Assembly: GCA_030693295.1 (NCBI GenBank)
Contig: JAUYAT010000034.1
Coordinates: 1-54,276, forward strand
Length of the DNA stretch: 54,276 nucleotides
Direction of reading: 5' to 3'
Source: a bacterium
GTDB taxonomy: Bacteria > Patescibacteriota > Patescibacteriia > Patescibacteriales > VMTK01
Under the pieces are notes generated by a model. It was not told the DNA's origin. It did not search any database and saw only the letters and a list, made by a program, of their open reading frames with translations. Within the stretch, counting starts at the first letter, position 1. The number at the start of each line of letters is the position of its first letter. This document shows, in pieces, positions 7,275-15,759 of the stretch. The translations under genes were made by a program, and so were the position numbers.

Positions 7275-8276
7275 ATGACAAAAAATAATTCTCAATTCAT
7301 CATCTATCAAGCCGAATCCGGCGAAACTAAAATAGATGTTCGTTTGGAAGATGAAACCGTATGGCTTACACAAAAACTGATGGCAAAACTTTTTGATACG
7401 AGTGTGCCAAATATAAATATACATCTCAAGAATTGCTACGAAGAAAGAGAAATAAACGAAAATTCAGTTATTAAGGATTTCTTAATAACTGCCGAGGATG
7501 GCAAAAATTATAAAACAAAATTCTACAATCTTGATGCCATTATTTCGGTTGGTTATCGCATAAAATCAAAAACAGCAACTCATTTTCGCAAATGGGCAAC
7601 AAGGAGACTAAAAGAATATATTGTAAAAGGTTTTGTTTTAGATGATGAGAGACTAAAAAATCCTGATTTACCGTATGATTATTTTGAGGAACTTACTCGT
7701 AGGATTCAAGATATTCGCACTTCGGAAAAAAGATTTTATCGTAAAATTACAGATATTTATGCTTTAAGCATTGATTACGATCCGACTGATCCGATAAGTA
7801 TTGAATTTTTTCAAACTGTGCAAAATAAAGTTCATTTTGCCATTACGAAAAAAACTGCCGCAGAAATAATTTCTAAACGAGTTGATTTCAAGAAACCAAA
7901 TATGGGACTTACAAACTGGCGAGGAGGAAAGGTAAGAAAAGATGACATAATTATTGCCAAAAACTATTTAAACGAAAAAGAACTTCTAGCTCTTAACAAT
8001 CTTGTTGAACAATATTTAATTTTTGCAGAAGGACAAGCTATGCAAAGAATTTCGATGAAGATGAAAGACTGGATAAAAAAACTGGAAGGATTTTTGACCC
8101 TTAACAATCGTAAAATTTTAATGGACAAAGGCAAAGTCTCTCATCAAGAAGCAAGACGGCTTGCTGAAAAAAATTATAAAAAATTTAACAAAAAAAGAGC
8201 AAACGAATATAATCAAATAGACGCTGATTTTGATAATGTGATAAAACTTATTGAAAATAAAAAAAAGAAAAAATAA
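7275..8276 (+). CDS. RhuM family protein
   Basis: 333 residues matching the RhuM (virulence-protein-like) family: IYQAESGETKIDVRLEDE, ETVWLTQKLMAKLFDTSVPNI (a helix-turn-helix-like segment), then LDAIISVGYRIKSKTATHFR and WATRRLKEYIVKGFVLDDER. These proteins occur in pathogenicity and mobile islands; their biochemical role is unclear, though the N-terminal segment suggests DNA binding. It follows the attC-like core at 7179 by about 90 bases and is the last gene of the left accessory island. The usual closing left half-site is missing after it, where the island meets the core genome. Confidence 0.75.
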   Translation: MTKNNSQFIIYQAESGETKIDVRLEDETVWLTQKLMAKLFDTSVPNINIHLKNCYEEREINENSVIKDFLITAEDGKNYKTKFYNLDAIISVGYRIKSKTATHFRKWATRRLKEYIVKGFVLDDERLKNPDLPYDYFEELTRRIQDIRTSEKRFYRKITDIYALSIDYDPTDPISIEFFQTVQNKVHFAITKKTAAEIISKRVDFKKPNMGLTNWRGGKVRKDDIIIAKNYLNEKELLALNNLVEQYLIFAEGQAMQRISMKMKDWIKKLEGFLTLNNRKILMDKGKVSHQEARRLAEKNYKKFNKKRANEYNQIDADFDNVIKLIENKKKKK

Positions 8277-8300
8277 GGAGTTTTGGGCTTCGGGCATTCA
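8274..8300. repeat. Truncated island repeat at core boundary
   Basis: TAAGGAGTTTTGG followed by GGGCATTCA repeats the first arm of the hairpin at 5455-5479. The complementary second arm is absent; instead the sequence enters the 3' end of a minus-strand core gene after about 5 bases. This marks the probable junction of the accessory island with the core genome. Confidence 0.5.
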
Positions 8301-8303
8301 TAA

Positions 8304-8907
8304 TTAAAAACTATTCCATAAAATAGCTTCTTTTAAAACCCTCTCTTCGTCAATCGTCTTCACCGCCCTGTTTCTCATCACGATTTTGCCGTTTATAATA
8401 ACATCCTCAACATCCCGCGCGCTTACGCAGTAAACCAAATGGGAATATGGATCGTAAAGAGGAGTTAAATGCGGCTTGTTTAAATTAATCGTGATAATAT
8501 CGGCTTTTTTTCCGGCTTCCAAAGAGCCGATTTTTTTATCCAGATTTAAAACTTTAGCGCCGTTGATTGTTGCCATGCGGACAACTTCGCGGGCGCTTAA
8601 TACTGTCGGATTGAGCTTATTAACTTTATGAAGCAGGGCGCAGGCGCGCATATCGGAAAATAAATCCAGGGTGTTGTTGCTGGCGGCGCTGTCCGTGCCA
8701 AGCCCGGCCATTATTTCCTTTTTCAGCATTTCGGGAATAGGCGCGATGCCGGAAGCAAGCTTCATATTTATTTTTTAATTCTTTTTCCTCGCCAACCGCG
8801 ATAATTTTATTTTTTTCAACTGCAACCATCCCGTCCTCAATAATGAACATTTCATCATCCATCGGCAAAACATATTTTCCTTTAACGATTAAATCGCAAT
8901 TTTGCAT
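8304..8907 (-). pseudogene. Amidohydrolase (SAH/MTA deaminase-like), internally deleted
   Basis: Two pieces of one amidohydrolase remain. The 5' piece (8907 to about 8765) encodes LIVKGKYVLPMDDEMFIIEDG, the usual beta-sandwich start. The 3' piece, in another frame (8765-8304), encodes LASGIAPIPEML, GLGTDSAASNNTLDLF, KIGSLEAGKKADII and DVIINGKIVM, typical of S-adenosylhomocysteine/methylthioadenosine deaminases. The intervening roughly 200-250 residues, including the metal-binding HxH, are gone, and the join is out of frame. Intact family members are about 430 residues. The gene overlaps the 3' end of murG by 19 bases and lies at the island boundary, so the deletion may relate to island insertion. 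Confidence 0.75.
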
Positions 8908-9989
8908 ATATGTTCCACAATTTTAACTATTTCCTCGTTCGCTCCTCTTTTTATAACCTCTTTAATGTTGCCGCTCAACTTGCCGCGCAGTATCCCGTCG
9001 TTTAACAGCTTTTTAATATTATCGGCCAATTTTTCCGGAGTTAATTCCTTCTGGGCTAAAACGATCGCCGCTTGCTTTTCGGCGAAAATCGCCGCGTTTT
9101 CCTCCTGATGCGAATCAGGCATCGGAATTAAAATCGCCGGCTTGCCCAAATAAGAAAGCTCCGTCAATACTCCCATGCCGCAGCGGCTCACTACAATATC
9201 GGCCGCGGCATAGGCATCCGCCATTTGTTCGGCATTGAGAAAATCGTAATTTTTGTAATTTGGTTTTTTGTTTCTTGTTTCTTGTTTCTTGTTTCTTCCT
9301 GCTATATGTATTATTTGGCAAAATTTTGTTAATTCATTTAAGTTCTGCCATACTAATTCGTTTACCGCCATCGCGCCCGTCCCCCCGCCGATCACCAAAA
9401 CAACCGGCAAATCGCTTTTTAAATTAAAACTGTTCCTTGCTCCTTGTTCCTTGTTCCTTGTTGTCATGCTCCGCCTGACTGGGTTTCCTGTCCAAACCGC
9501 TTTTTTACCATAATCGGCTAATGATTTTTCAAAAGCCACTGTAATGGCGCGGGCGAACGGCGCCATTAATTTATTGGCCAAACCCGGCCGCGCGTCCTGC
9601 TGGTGGATTAAAACCGGCGCGCGCAAAAGCCAAGCAGCCCAAACCGCGGGAACGCTTGCAAAACTGCCGGCGCTCATAACCAAATCAGGCCGCCATTTTA
9701 AAATAATAAAAAACGACTGGACAAAGCCAAATATTATTAAAAACGGGTCAATAAAATTGCGCCAACTAAAATAGCGGCGAAATTTACCATTGGCGATTGC
9801 TTTAAATTTAATATCTTCCTTTTCCACCATTTCACGCTCCGGCCCATGCTTCGTGCCAAGCCATAAAAAATTCGTAATTCTTAATTCGTAATTCTTAATT
9901 CGTAATTCTTCAGCCACCGCCAACAACGGCGCCACTGAACCTCCCGTGCCCCCGCCGGTTAATAAAATTTTGGCATTTTTCACTGACAT
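8889..9989 (-). CDS. murG: MurG N-acetylglucosaminyltransferase
   Basis: 366 residues. Transfers GlcNAc from UDP-GlcNAc to lipid I on the inner membrane face, making lipid II. Visible motifs: GGGTGGSVAPLLAVAEEL (N-terminal glycine-rich loop), HQQDARPGLANKL, VIGGGTGAMAVN (second glycine loop) and RCGMGVLTELSYLGKPAILI with PMPDSHQEENA, the UDP-binding site. It is in order with ftsW and mraY on the same strand. Odd: short repetitive insertions between conserved blocks, ELRIKNYELRITNF (from AATTACGAATTAAG repeats at 9868-9909), RNKKQETRNKK (9260-9300) and TTRNKEQGARN (about 9430-9465). Confidence 0.95.
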   Translation of the reverse strand: MSVKNAKILLTGGGTGGSVAPLLAVAEELRIKNYELRITNFLWLGTKHGPEREMVEKEDIKFKAIANGKFRRYFSWRNFIDPFLIIFGFVQSFFIILKWRPDLVMSAGSFASVPAVWAAWLLRAPVLIHQQDARPGLANKLMAPFARAITVAFEKSLADYGKKAVWTGNPVRRSMTTRNKEQGARNSFNLKSDLPVVLVIGGGTGAMAVNELVWQNLNELTKFCQIIHIAGRNKKQETRNKKPNYKNYDFLNAEQMADAYAAADIVVSRCGMGVLTELSYLGKPAILIPMPDSHQEENAAIFAEKQAAIVLAQKELTPEKLADNIKKLLNDGILRGKLSGNIKEVIKRGANEEIVKIVEHICKIAI

Positions 9990-10030
9990 AAATTTAATTT
10001 TGTTCTTTATCTTGCTTGCCCGCCATAGCT

Positions 10031-11173
10031 TTAGCGAAGGCGGGTCTGTTTGCTAATATTAACAAGTATGCCCATAGCCGCTAAACTAGCCATCATCGCC
10101 GAACCGCCCGAACTTACAAAGGGCAAGGGAACACCAGTCATAGGCAACAACTTAATTATTCCGCCAATATTTAATATCGCCTGAAAAACTATCCAAGCAA
10201 CAATGCCAATAGCTAAATTCTTGCCAAAATCATCAGGCGCTTTTTTAGCTATAGAAATTCCTCTGTAAAATAAAAAAATAAATAATAATACCAATAATCC
10301 GCTTACAATTAATCCTGTTTCTTCAGCAATGATAGAAAAAATAAAATCATTTTCCAACTCGGGAATATATAAAAATTTCTGCCTGCTGTTCCCTAATCCC
10401 CTGCCAAAAATACCGCCAGAGCCAACAGCTATTAAAGATTGTTTAATTTGATAGCAATAATTCTGCGGGCTAAAATCAGGATTTCTATAGCACTTAAAAC
10501 GATTTAATTGATGCTCATTTTTTAATACTAAAGCCGTTAAACCAATAATGCTGATTAAGCTAATAATAATAATGTACTTAAGATTGCCGCCGCTTACAAA
10601 ATAAACCACGAATGAAGTTATTATAATAATAAACAAAGTTCCCAAATCCGGCTGTAGCAGCATAAGCCCGGCGATTACTCCTAAAATAATCATTAAGGGG
10701 CCTATGCCTTGATGAAAATCATTTATTTGTTTACCGCGGCTTTCCAGCCAAGCCGCCAAATACAGCAAAAAAGACAATTTAACGAATTCCGATGGCTGTA
10801 AAGATTGTCCAAAAATATCTATCCAGCTGCGCGAACCACGCACTATCTTGCCTAAGCCGGGAATAAAAACCAAAAGCAGCATAACAATGGAAAAAATTAA
10901 AAAACCAAAAGCGTATTTTTTCCATTTATGGTAATCTACGCGCGCGAAAAACAAAAATGCGATTATTCCCGCAAACAATCCTAATAACTGATGCTTGAAA
11001 AAATAATAGCTGTCATTGTACTCTTTGTAGGCCACTACCAACGAGGCGCTGGAAAGCATAACAAGGCCGAAAACAACAATAACGGCTGTCGTTATTATCA
11101 AACTCCAATCCGGCTCATGCTGGCTGGCGCGCGGCTTTATTAAGTTATTAATTGTTTGTTTGACGCGAGACAT
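10031..11173 (-). CDS. ftsW: FtsW/RodA-type peptidoglycan polymerase
   Basis: About 380 residues with ten transmembrane segments. SEDS-family glycosyltransferase that polymerises lipid II at the septum. Family signatures: SRSWIDIFGQSLQPSEFVKL, LLLQPDLGTLFII, QLLGLFAGIIAF, and the C-terminal LLPMTGVPLPFVSSGGSAMM. Location between murG and mraY favours FtsW over RodA. I start it at MSRVKQTINN (11173); the frame opens 13 residues earlier at 11212 with a hydrophobic stretch encoded by AT-rich repeat sequence, which is unlikely to be part of the protein. Confidence 0.92.
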   Translation of the reverse strand: MSRVKQTINNLIKPRASQHEPDWSLIITTAVIVVFGLVMLSSASLVVAYKEYNDSYYFFKHQLLGLFAGIIAFLFFARVDYHKWKKYAFGFLIFSIVMLLLVFIPGLGKIVRGSRSWIDIFGQSLQPSEFVKLSFLLYLAAWLESRGKQINDFHQGIGPLMIILGVIAGLMLLQPDLGTLFIIIITSFVVYFVSGGNLKYIIIISLISIIGLTALVLKNEHQLNRFKCYRNPDFSPQNYCYQIKQSLIAVGSGGIFGRGLGNSRQKFLYIPELENDFIFSIIAEETGLIVSGLLVLLFIFLFYRGISIAKKAPDDFGKNLAIGIVAWIVFQAILNIGGIIKLLPMTGVPLPFVSSGGSAMMASLAAMGILVNISKQTRLR

Positions 11174-11183
11174 AAAAAATACA

Positions 11184-11280
11184 AAATACCAAAAATCAAA
11201 AATCAAAAACAAATATGCAAAAATGAAAAAACTAAAAAGTTTTTAAGTTTTAAGGTATTTATTTTTGGTTTTTGGTATTT
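11184..11280. repeat. AT-rich inverted repeat
   Basis: AAATACCAAAAATCAAAAA (11184-11202) is 18 of 19 complementary to 11262-11280. It fills the mraY-ftsW spacer and could fold as an intercistronic stem-loop. A similar AT-rich inverted repeat lies at 46168-46255. Confidence 0.6.
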
Positions 11281-11292
11281 AATTTTTAATAT

Positions 11293-12345
11293 TTACATTG
11301 TTTTGTCCAATAAAAACACAATCAGCCCGATAACGGCTGTTACACCGGAAATCACCCAGAAGCGCATAACGATTTTCGTCTCCGGCCAGCCCTTGGCTTC
11401 AAGGTGGTGGTGAATCGGCGCCGACAAAAAGACTTTTCTGCCTCCGCGCAGTTTTTTTGATAAAATTTGGATAATTACCGAAGCCGATTCCATGACAAAA
11501 ATAAAGCCGATAATGGGCAGAATCAAGGCGCTGTTAGTAAGCATCGCGATGACGCCCAAAGTTACGCCCAAGCTCATTGCTCCAGTATCCCCCATGTAAA
11601 AACGGGCGGGGCTTATATTAAACCATAGGAAAGCCAACAGCGCGCCGACAATCACGCCGCAAAAAGTAGCTAAGTCATACTTTTCCGCGGTAAAAGCGAT
11701 AACTCCGTAAGCGGCAAAGCAAGTCAAAAGAACTCCGCCGGCCAAGCCGTCAAGGCCGTCGGTTTCATTAACGGAAAAAGCGGTCGCGGCTATGACAAAA
11801 ATAAAAATTAAAATATACGGCCAGCCCAGCTGAAAATCGCCAGCGAAAGGAATATGAAACAAATCCCAATCTAATTTAAAATAAAACCACCAAGCGCCGA
11901 CTGAAGCGATAAGTGTGTAAATAATCAAGCGATATTTTACGCCCAATCCGGCGCCGGCAAAAATTCCTTTGCCTCGCACGTCAAGCCAATCGTCAAATAA
12001 GCCGACCAAAGCGGTCGCGACCAACGCGCCTAATGGCAATAAAGTTTGGCTGCGCGACAGGAAATTCAAATTTTTGAATATTTCCCACGGCAAAAATTCA
12101 GCCGAATAATAAAACAGCAAACTGAAAATTAAAACCGTTACCCAAATCAACAGGCCTCCCATTGTCGGCGTCCCCGCCTTATGCGCATGCATTTTTGTAA
12201 AAATAGGCGTTGAACCGTTGTTTCTTATCTGCTTGCCCAATTTATATTTATACAAAAAATGGGTTAAAGCCGGAGTCCAAGCAATGGCAAAAATAAAAGC
12301 CAGCGCGCTCAAAAGCAAAATCTTGATGACATAGAAATCAATCAT
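11293..12345 (-). CDS. mraY: MraY phospho-MurNAc-pentapeptide transferase
   Basis: 350 residues, ten transmembrane helices. Transfers phospho-MurNAc-pentapeptide to undecaprenyl phosphate, forming lipid I. Signatures: HKAGTPTMGGLL (cytoplasmic loop), FDDWLDVRGKG with the catalytic Asp pair, NETDGLDGLAGG, FYMGDTGAMSLG and SAPIHHHLEAKGWPETKIV. Length is typical. It heads the mraY-ftsW-murG series; no murD, murC or ftsA/ftsZ is found here. Confidence 0.96.
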   Translation of the reverse strand: MIDFYVIKILLLSALAFIFAIAWTPALTHFLYKYKLGKQIRNNGSTPIFTKMHAHKAGTPTMGGLLIWVTVLIFSLLFYYSAEFLPWEIFKNLNFLSRSQTLLPLGALVATALVGLFDDWLDVRGKGIFAGAGLGVKYRLIIYTLIASVGAWWFYFKLDWDLFHIPFAGDFQLGWPYILIFIFVIAATAFSVNETDGLDGLAGGVLLTCFAAYGVIAFTAEKYDLATFCGVIVGALLAFLWFNISPARFYMGDTGAMSLGVTLGVIAMLTNSALILPIIGFIFVMESASVIIQILSKKLRGGRKVFLSAPIHHHLEAKGWPETKIVMRFWVISGVTAVIGLIVFLLDKTM

Positions 12346-12349
12346 AATA

Positions 12350-12763
12350 TTACCTGAAATTAATTAAATAAAGCGAAGCCAATCCGGCCAGCAAAAACAA
12401 ATTAGCCAATATCGCCCCTGACAGCAATAAATGAACAATAAACTTGCCTTGCCTGTGGATAACGGCCGATAAAATGAAATTTATTAAAATTATAATTAAA
12501 CCCAATAAAGGTATGAGATAAATTTTTTTCGCGCCACCGATCAAGTTAACCCCGAAATCAATATTATAATGCAAGACAATCAAATTCTGGCTTACATTCT
12601 TATTAATCGTGTAAGCCGCAAACCAATTCAATGAATTTAATCCTAATAATACGGCTAAATAAACACGCGCGCAAAAAAAACTTAGGAAATTCAAAATCAT
12701 TTCCTGGCCGTTTAAGCGGCCAAAATGAATAATATTCAACAGTTTTAACCAATTAATTTCCAT
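12350..12763 (-). CDS. Hypothetical membrane protein
   Basis: 137 residues with three likely transmembrane helices (FLSFFCARVYLAVLLGLN, LIPLLGLIIILINFILSAVI, LLSGAILANLFLLAGLASLY). No family recognised. It ends 4 bases before mraY and shares its strand, so it is probably the first gene of the mraY-ftsW-murG operon. The TATAAT-like sequence at 12765-12770 on the minus strand nearly touches the ATG, so the true promoter must lie further upstream. Confidence 0.55.
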   Translation of the reverse strand: MEINWLKLLNIIHFGRLNGQEMILNFLSFFCARVYLAVLLGLNSLNWFAAYTINKNVSQNLIVLHYNIDFGVNLIGGAKKIYLIPLLGLIIILINFILSAVIHRQGKFIVHLLLSGAILANLFLLAGLASLYLINFR

Positions 12764-12844
12764 AATTATAATTTACCATACTTTCCATTAATTTAAAACT
12801 CTTTCCACTATACGCGGTTTTATGTTATAATTATATTAGTTTTA

Positions 12845-12853
12845 TGGTATAAT
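12845..12853 (+). promoter_or_regulatory. Extended -10 promoter of pilB
   Basis: TGGTATAAT is a consensus extended -10 element. The pilB ATG lies only 10 bases downstream, so the transcript would be leaderless or nearly so. No convincing -35 hexamer is present 17 bases upstream. Confidence 0.55.
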
Positions 12854-12863
12854 AACAAAAACT

Positions 12864-14591
12864 ATGTTTACCGACAAACAATTAAAAAATATATTGGACA
12901 AGGCAAAAATATTGCCGGCTAAAGAATTTGACAAATTAATGGAAGAAGCTGCTGTCAGCGGCAAAAAGGTTGAAAGTTATCTATACGAAAAAAAAATAAT
13001 CACTCCCTCGTCGCTATACGAAAATGCCGCTAATTATTTTAAAGTTCCTTTCATCAACCTTAAAGATCAAATAATCCGCAAAGACATCTTAATGAGCATC
13101 CCCGAACCGATTTCAGCCACGCATAAGCTTATCGCTTTTGCCGCTGACAATAAAGAACTGAAAATCGCCGCGCTTGACCCCGAAGATTTGGAAATTTTTG
13201 AATTCATCAAGAAAAAAACAAAGCTCAAGCCGAAAATATATTTAACATCCCCTGAAGGCATAGAAGAAGGATTAAAACAATACCATAAAAGCTTAAAAGC
13301 CGAGTTCAAAGATTTGACTGGCGAGAGTAAAATTGAGCCGACAGACGATAAAAATTTGAAAAAATTGGCTGAAGACATGCCTATTGTCAGGATTGTGGAC
13401 ACGCTCTTGGAATACGCGATTTTTGAGGGGGCCAGCGACATCCATATTGAGCCGGAAGAAAAAGATATTATCGTCCGCTATCGCATTGACGGGGTCTTGC
13501 ACAATGTAATGGTTTTGCCGAAAAATGTCCAGTCCGGCATTATCGCGCGCATTAAAATCTTATCCAATTTAAAAGTTGACGAGCATCGCCTGCCCCAAGA
13601 CGGGCGCTTTAAAATATCCTCAAAAGATTACAAAATCTCGTTCAGAGTTTCCATTATCCCCACTTTTGACGGCGAAAAAATCGTTATGCGCTTATTAAAC
13701 GAAAAAGCGCAGGTCTTATCATTGGAGCAACTGGGCCTGCAGCCAAGCAGTTTGGAAGTTTTAAAGCGCAATATCAGCAAGCCCCACGGGATGATTTTAG
13801 TAACAGGCCCGACCGGATCCGGCAAAACCACCACTCTCTACACGGTGCTTAATATTTTAAACACCCCCGAAGTTAATATTTTAACGGTGGAGGATCCGAT
13901 TGAATATCGCATGCCGCGCGTTAATCAATCTCAAATTAATCCAAAAATCGGCTATACTTTCGCCGCCGGCTTGCGCGCCTTTCTCCGCCAAGACCCCGAT
14001 ATCATCATGGTTGGCGAAATACGCGACCAGGAAACGGCGGAAATCGCCATTCACGCCGCCATGACAGGCCACTTGGTCCTTTCCACTTTGCACACAAATG
14101 ACGCGGTTACCACTCTGCCCCGGCTTTCCGATATGGGCATTCCGTCATTTTTAATCGCTTCAACCACTAATGTTATTGTTGCCCAAAGGTTAGTCAGAAA
14201 AATCTGCCCTAATTGCATTCAAAGCTACAAGCTTGACGCGCAAACCGTCAATGAGCTCAATAAGCAGCTTAACATTGAAAATATTTTGCAGATTTTGCAA
14301 AAAGAAAGAGCTATTGCCGACGCGAAAACCGACTTGCAATCATTGCTTTTCTACAGAGGCAAAGGATGCAAACAATGCAACAACAGCGGCTATAAAGGCA
14401 GAATCGGCATTTACGAAACTCTGGAAATTACCGAGGAAATATATGATTTAATTTTAAAAAAGGCGGGCAATAACGAACTGAAAAAACAAGCCGACGCCCA
14501 GGGCATGCTTGCCATCATTGAAGACGGCTTTATCAAGGCCAAAAACGGCATCACCACCATTGAAGAGGTGATGAGGGTTACAAAAGAATAA
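12864..14591 (+). CDS. pilB: PilB/GspE type IV pilus assembly ATPase
   Basis: 575 residues. Cytoplasmic hexameric ATPase that powers pilus extension. N-terminal MshEN-like domain (residues 1-150), then the GspE core: Walker A GPTGSGKTT at 315-323, Asp box, VNQSQINPKIGYTFAAGLRA, Walker B region RQDPDIIMVGEIRD, His box HLVLSTLHTNDA, and a tetracysteine zinc site (CPNC ... GCKQC) near residues 450-510. First gene of the pil operon; pilC follows after 30 bases. Confidence 0.95.
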   Translation: MFTDKQLKNILDKAKILPAKEFDKLMEEAAVSGKKVESYLYEKKIITPSSLYENAANYFKVPFINLKDQIIRKDILMSIPEPISATHKLIAFAADNKELKIAALDPEDLEIFEFIKKKTKLKPKIYLTSPEGIEEGLKQYHKSLKAEFKDLTGESKIEPTDDKNLKKLAEDMPIVRIVDTLLEYAIFEGASDIHIEPEEKDIIVRYRIDGVLHNVMVLPKNVQSGIIARIKILSNLKVDEHRLPQDGRFKISSKDYKISFRVSIIPTFDGEKIVMRLLNEKAQVLSLEQLGLQPSSLEVLKRNISKPHGMILVTGPTGSGKTTTLYTVLNILNTPEVNILTVEDPIEYRMPRVNQSQINPKIGYTFAAGLRAFLRQDPDIIMVGEIRDQETAEIAIHAAMTGHLVLSTLHTNDAVTTLPRLSDMGIPSFLIASTTNVIVAQRLVRKICPNCIQSYKLDAQTVNELNKQLNIENILQILQKERAIADAKTDLQSLLFYRGKGCKQCNNSGYKGRIGIYETLEITEEIYDLILKKAGNNELKKQADAQGMLAIIEDGFIKAKNGITTIEEVMRVTKE

Positions 14592-14621
14592 TTTTTAATT
14601 TTTAATTTTCAATTAAAAAAA

Positions 14622-15749
14622 ATGGCTATCAATCTTCCCAAACGACAAAAAGAAATAATCAAGGAAAAAAAATCCGTTATAAATAAAATCAATGATTTTA
14701 TCGCGCGCCTTTCCCGGGTGCCTTTAAAAGAAAAGCTGTTTTTCGTCCAATATCTTAGCGTTATGCTTAAGGCGGGAATTTCTTTATCAGTCGCTTTAAA
14801 AACATTGACCAAGCAAGCTGAAAATAAATTTTTCGCGAAAGTTTTAAAGGAAATATCCTGCAATGTGGAAAAGGGGGTAAGTTTTGCCGAGAGCTTAAAG
14901 CCGTATAAAAAAATTTTTGGCGAACTTTTTATCAATATGATTGAAGCAGGCGAAGTTTCGGGCAAACTGGAAGATGTTTTAAGCCAGCTTTATACGCAGC
15001 TGAAAAAACAGCATGAATTAATTTCCAAAGTAAAAGGCGCTTTGACTTATCCCGTGATAATACTTGTCGCCATGGCGGGAATCGGCACCTTTATGATGAT
15101 TTTTATTGTGCCGAAAATAACAGGCATGTTTAAAGATTTCAACGCCGAACTGCCTCTGCCCACCAAGATTTTAATAGGCATAAGCGACGCTTTGGTCAAT
15201 AACGGGCTTCTTTCCCTGGTTATTTTCATAGTCGTTGTTTTGGCCTTAATTCAAATTTTGCGGACTTACAAAGGAAAATATTATTTTCAAGCCATTCTTT
15301 TAAAGCTGCCTATTTTCGCTCCGATTATAAAAAAAATCAACTTGGCGAGATTCGCCAGAACCGTAAGCGGCTTGCTGAAAACCGACATCATGATAATAAA
15401 AACTTTTCAAATAACCGCCAGCGTATTGGGAAATTTGCATTACAGAAAAGCGCTGGAAGAGATGGGCGAGAAAATAAAAAAAGGCAGCCAAATCAACGAG
15501 ATTGTCGCGTCCTATCCCCGGCTCTTTCCCCCTGTTGTTTGCCAAATGATATCTGTCGGCGAGGAGACTGGCGAACTGGATAATATTTTATCCGAGCTCG
15601 CCGAATTTTACGAAAATGAAATAGATCAAATTATGAGCAACCTGCCGTCTATCATTGAGCCGGTTTTGATCCTATTCTTAGGTTGCGGCGTCGGCGCGAT
15701 GGCAGTGGCGATTATCATGCCAATGTATTCAATAACACAAGCGATGTAA
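14622..15749 (+). CDS. pilC: PilC/GspF inner-membrane platform protein
   Basis: 375 residues, two GspF domains each with conserved FxxxLxxxLxAGxSL-type helices (FFVQYLSVMLKAGISL; LARFARTVSGLLKTDIMI) and MIEAGEVSGKLEDVL / MISVGEETGELDNIL. Membrane segments near 165-185, 210-235 and the C-terminus (PVLILFLGCGVGAMAVAIIMP). It is the platform that transmits PilB rotation to pilin assembly. Length and motifs are standard. Confidence 0.94.
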   Translation: MAINLPKRQKEIIKEKKSVINKINDFIARLSRVPLKEKLFFVQYLSVMLKAGISLSVALKTLTKQAENKFFAKVLKEISCNVEKGVSFAESLKPYKKIFGELFINMIEAGEVSGKLEDVLSQLYTQLKKQHELISKVKGALTYPVIILVAMAGIGTFMMIFIVPKITGMFKDFNAELPLPTKILIGISDALVNNGLLSLVIFIVVVLALIQILRTYKGKYYFQAILLKLPIFAPIIKKINLARFARTVSGLLKTDIMIIKTFQITASVLGNLHYRKALEEMGEKIKKGSQINEIVASYPRLFPPVVCQMISVGEETGELDNILSELAEFYENEIDQIMSNLPSIIEPVLILFLGCGVGAMAVAIIMPMYSITQAM

Positions 15750-15759
15750 AAAAATATAA

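Noticed and set aside
1-8303. Insertion sequence or prophage
   Set aside because: No transposase, terminase, capsid or portal gene seen; the mobile signal is limited to attC-like sites and palindromes.
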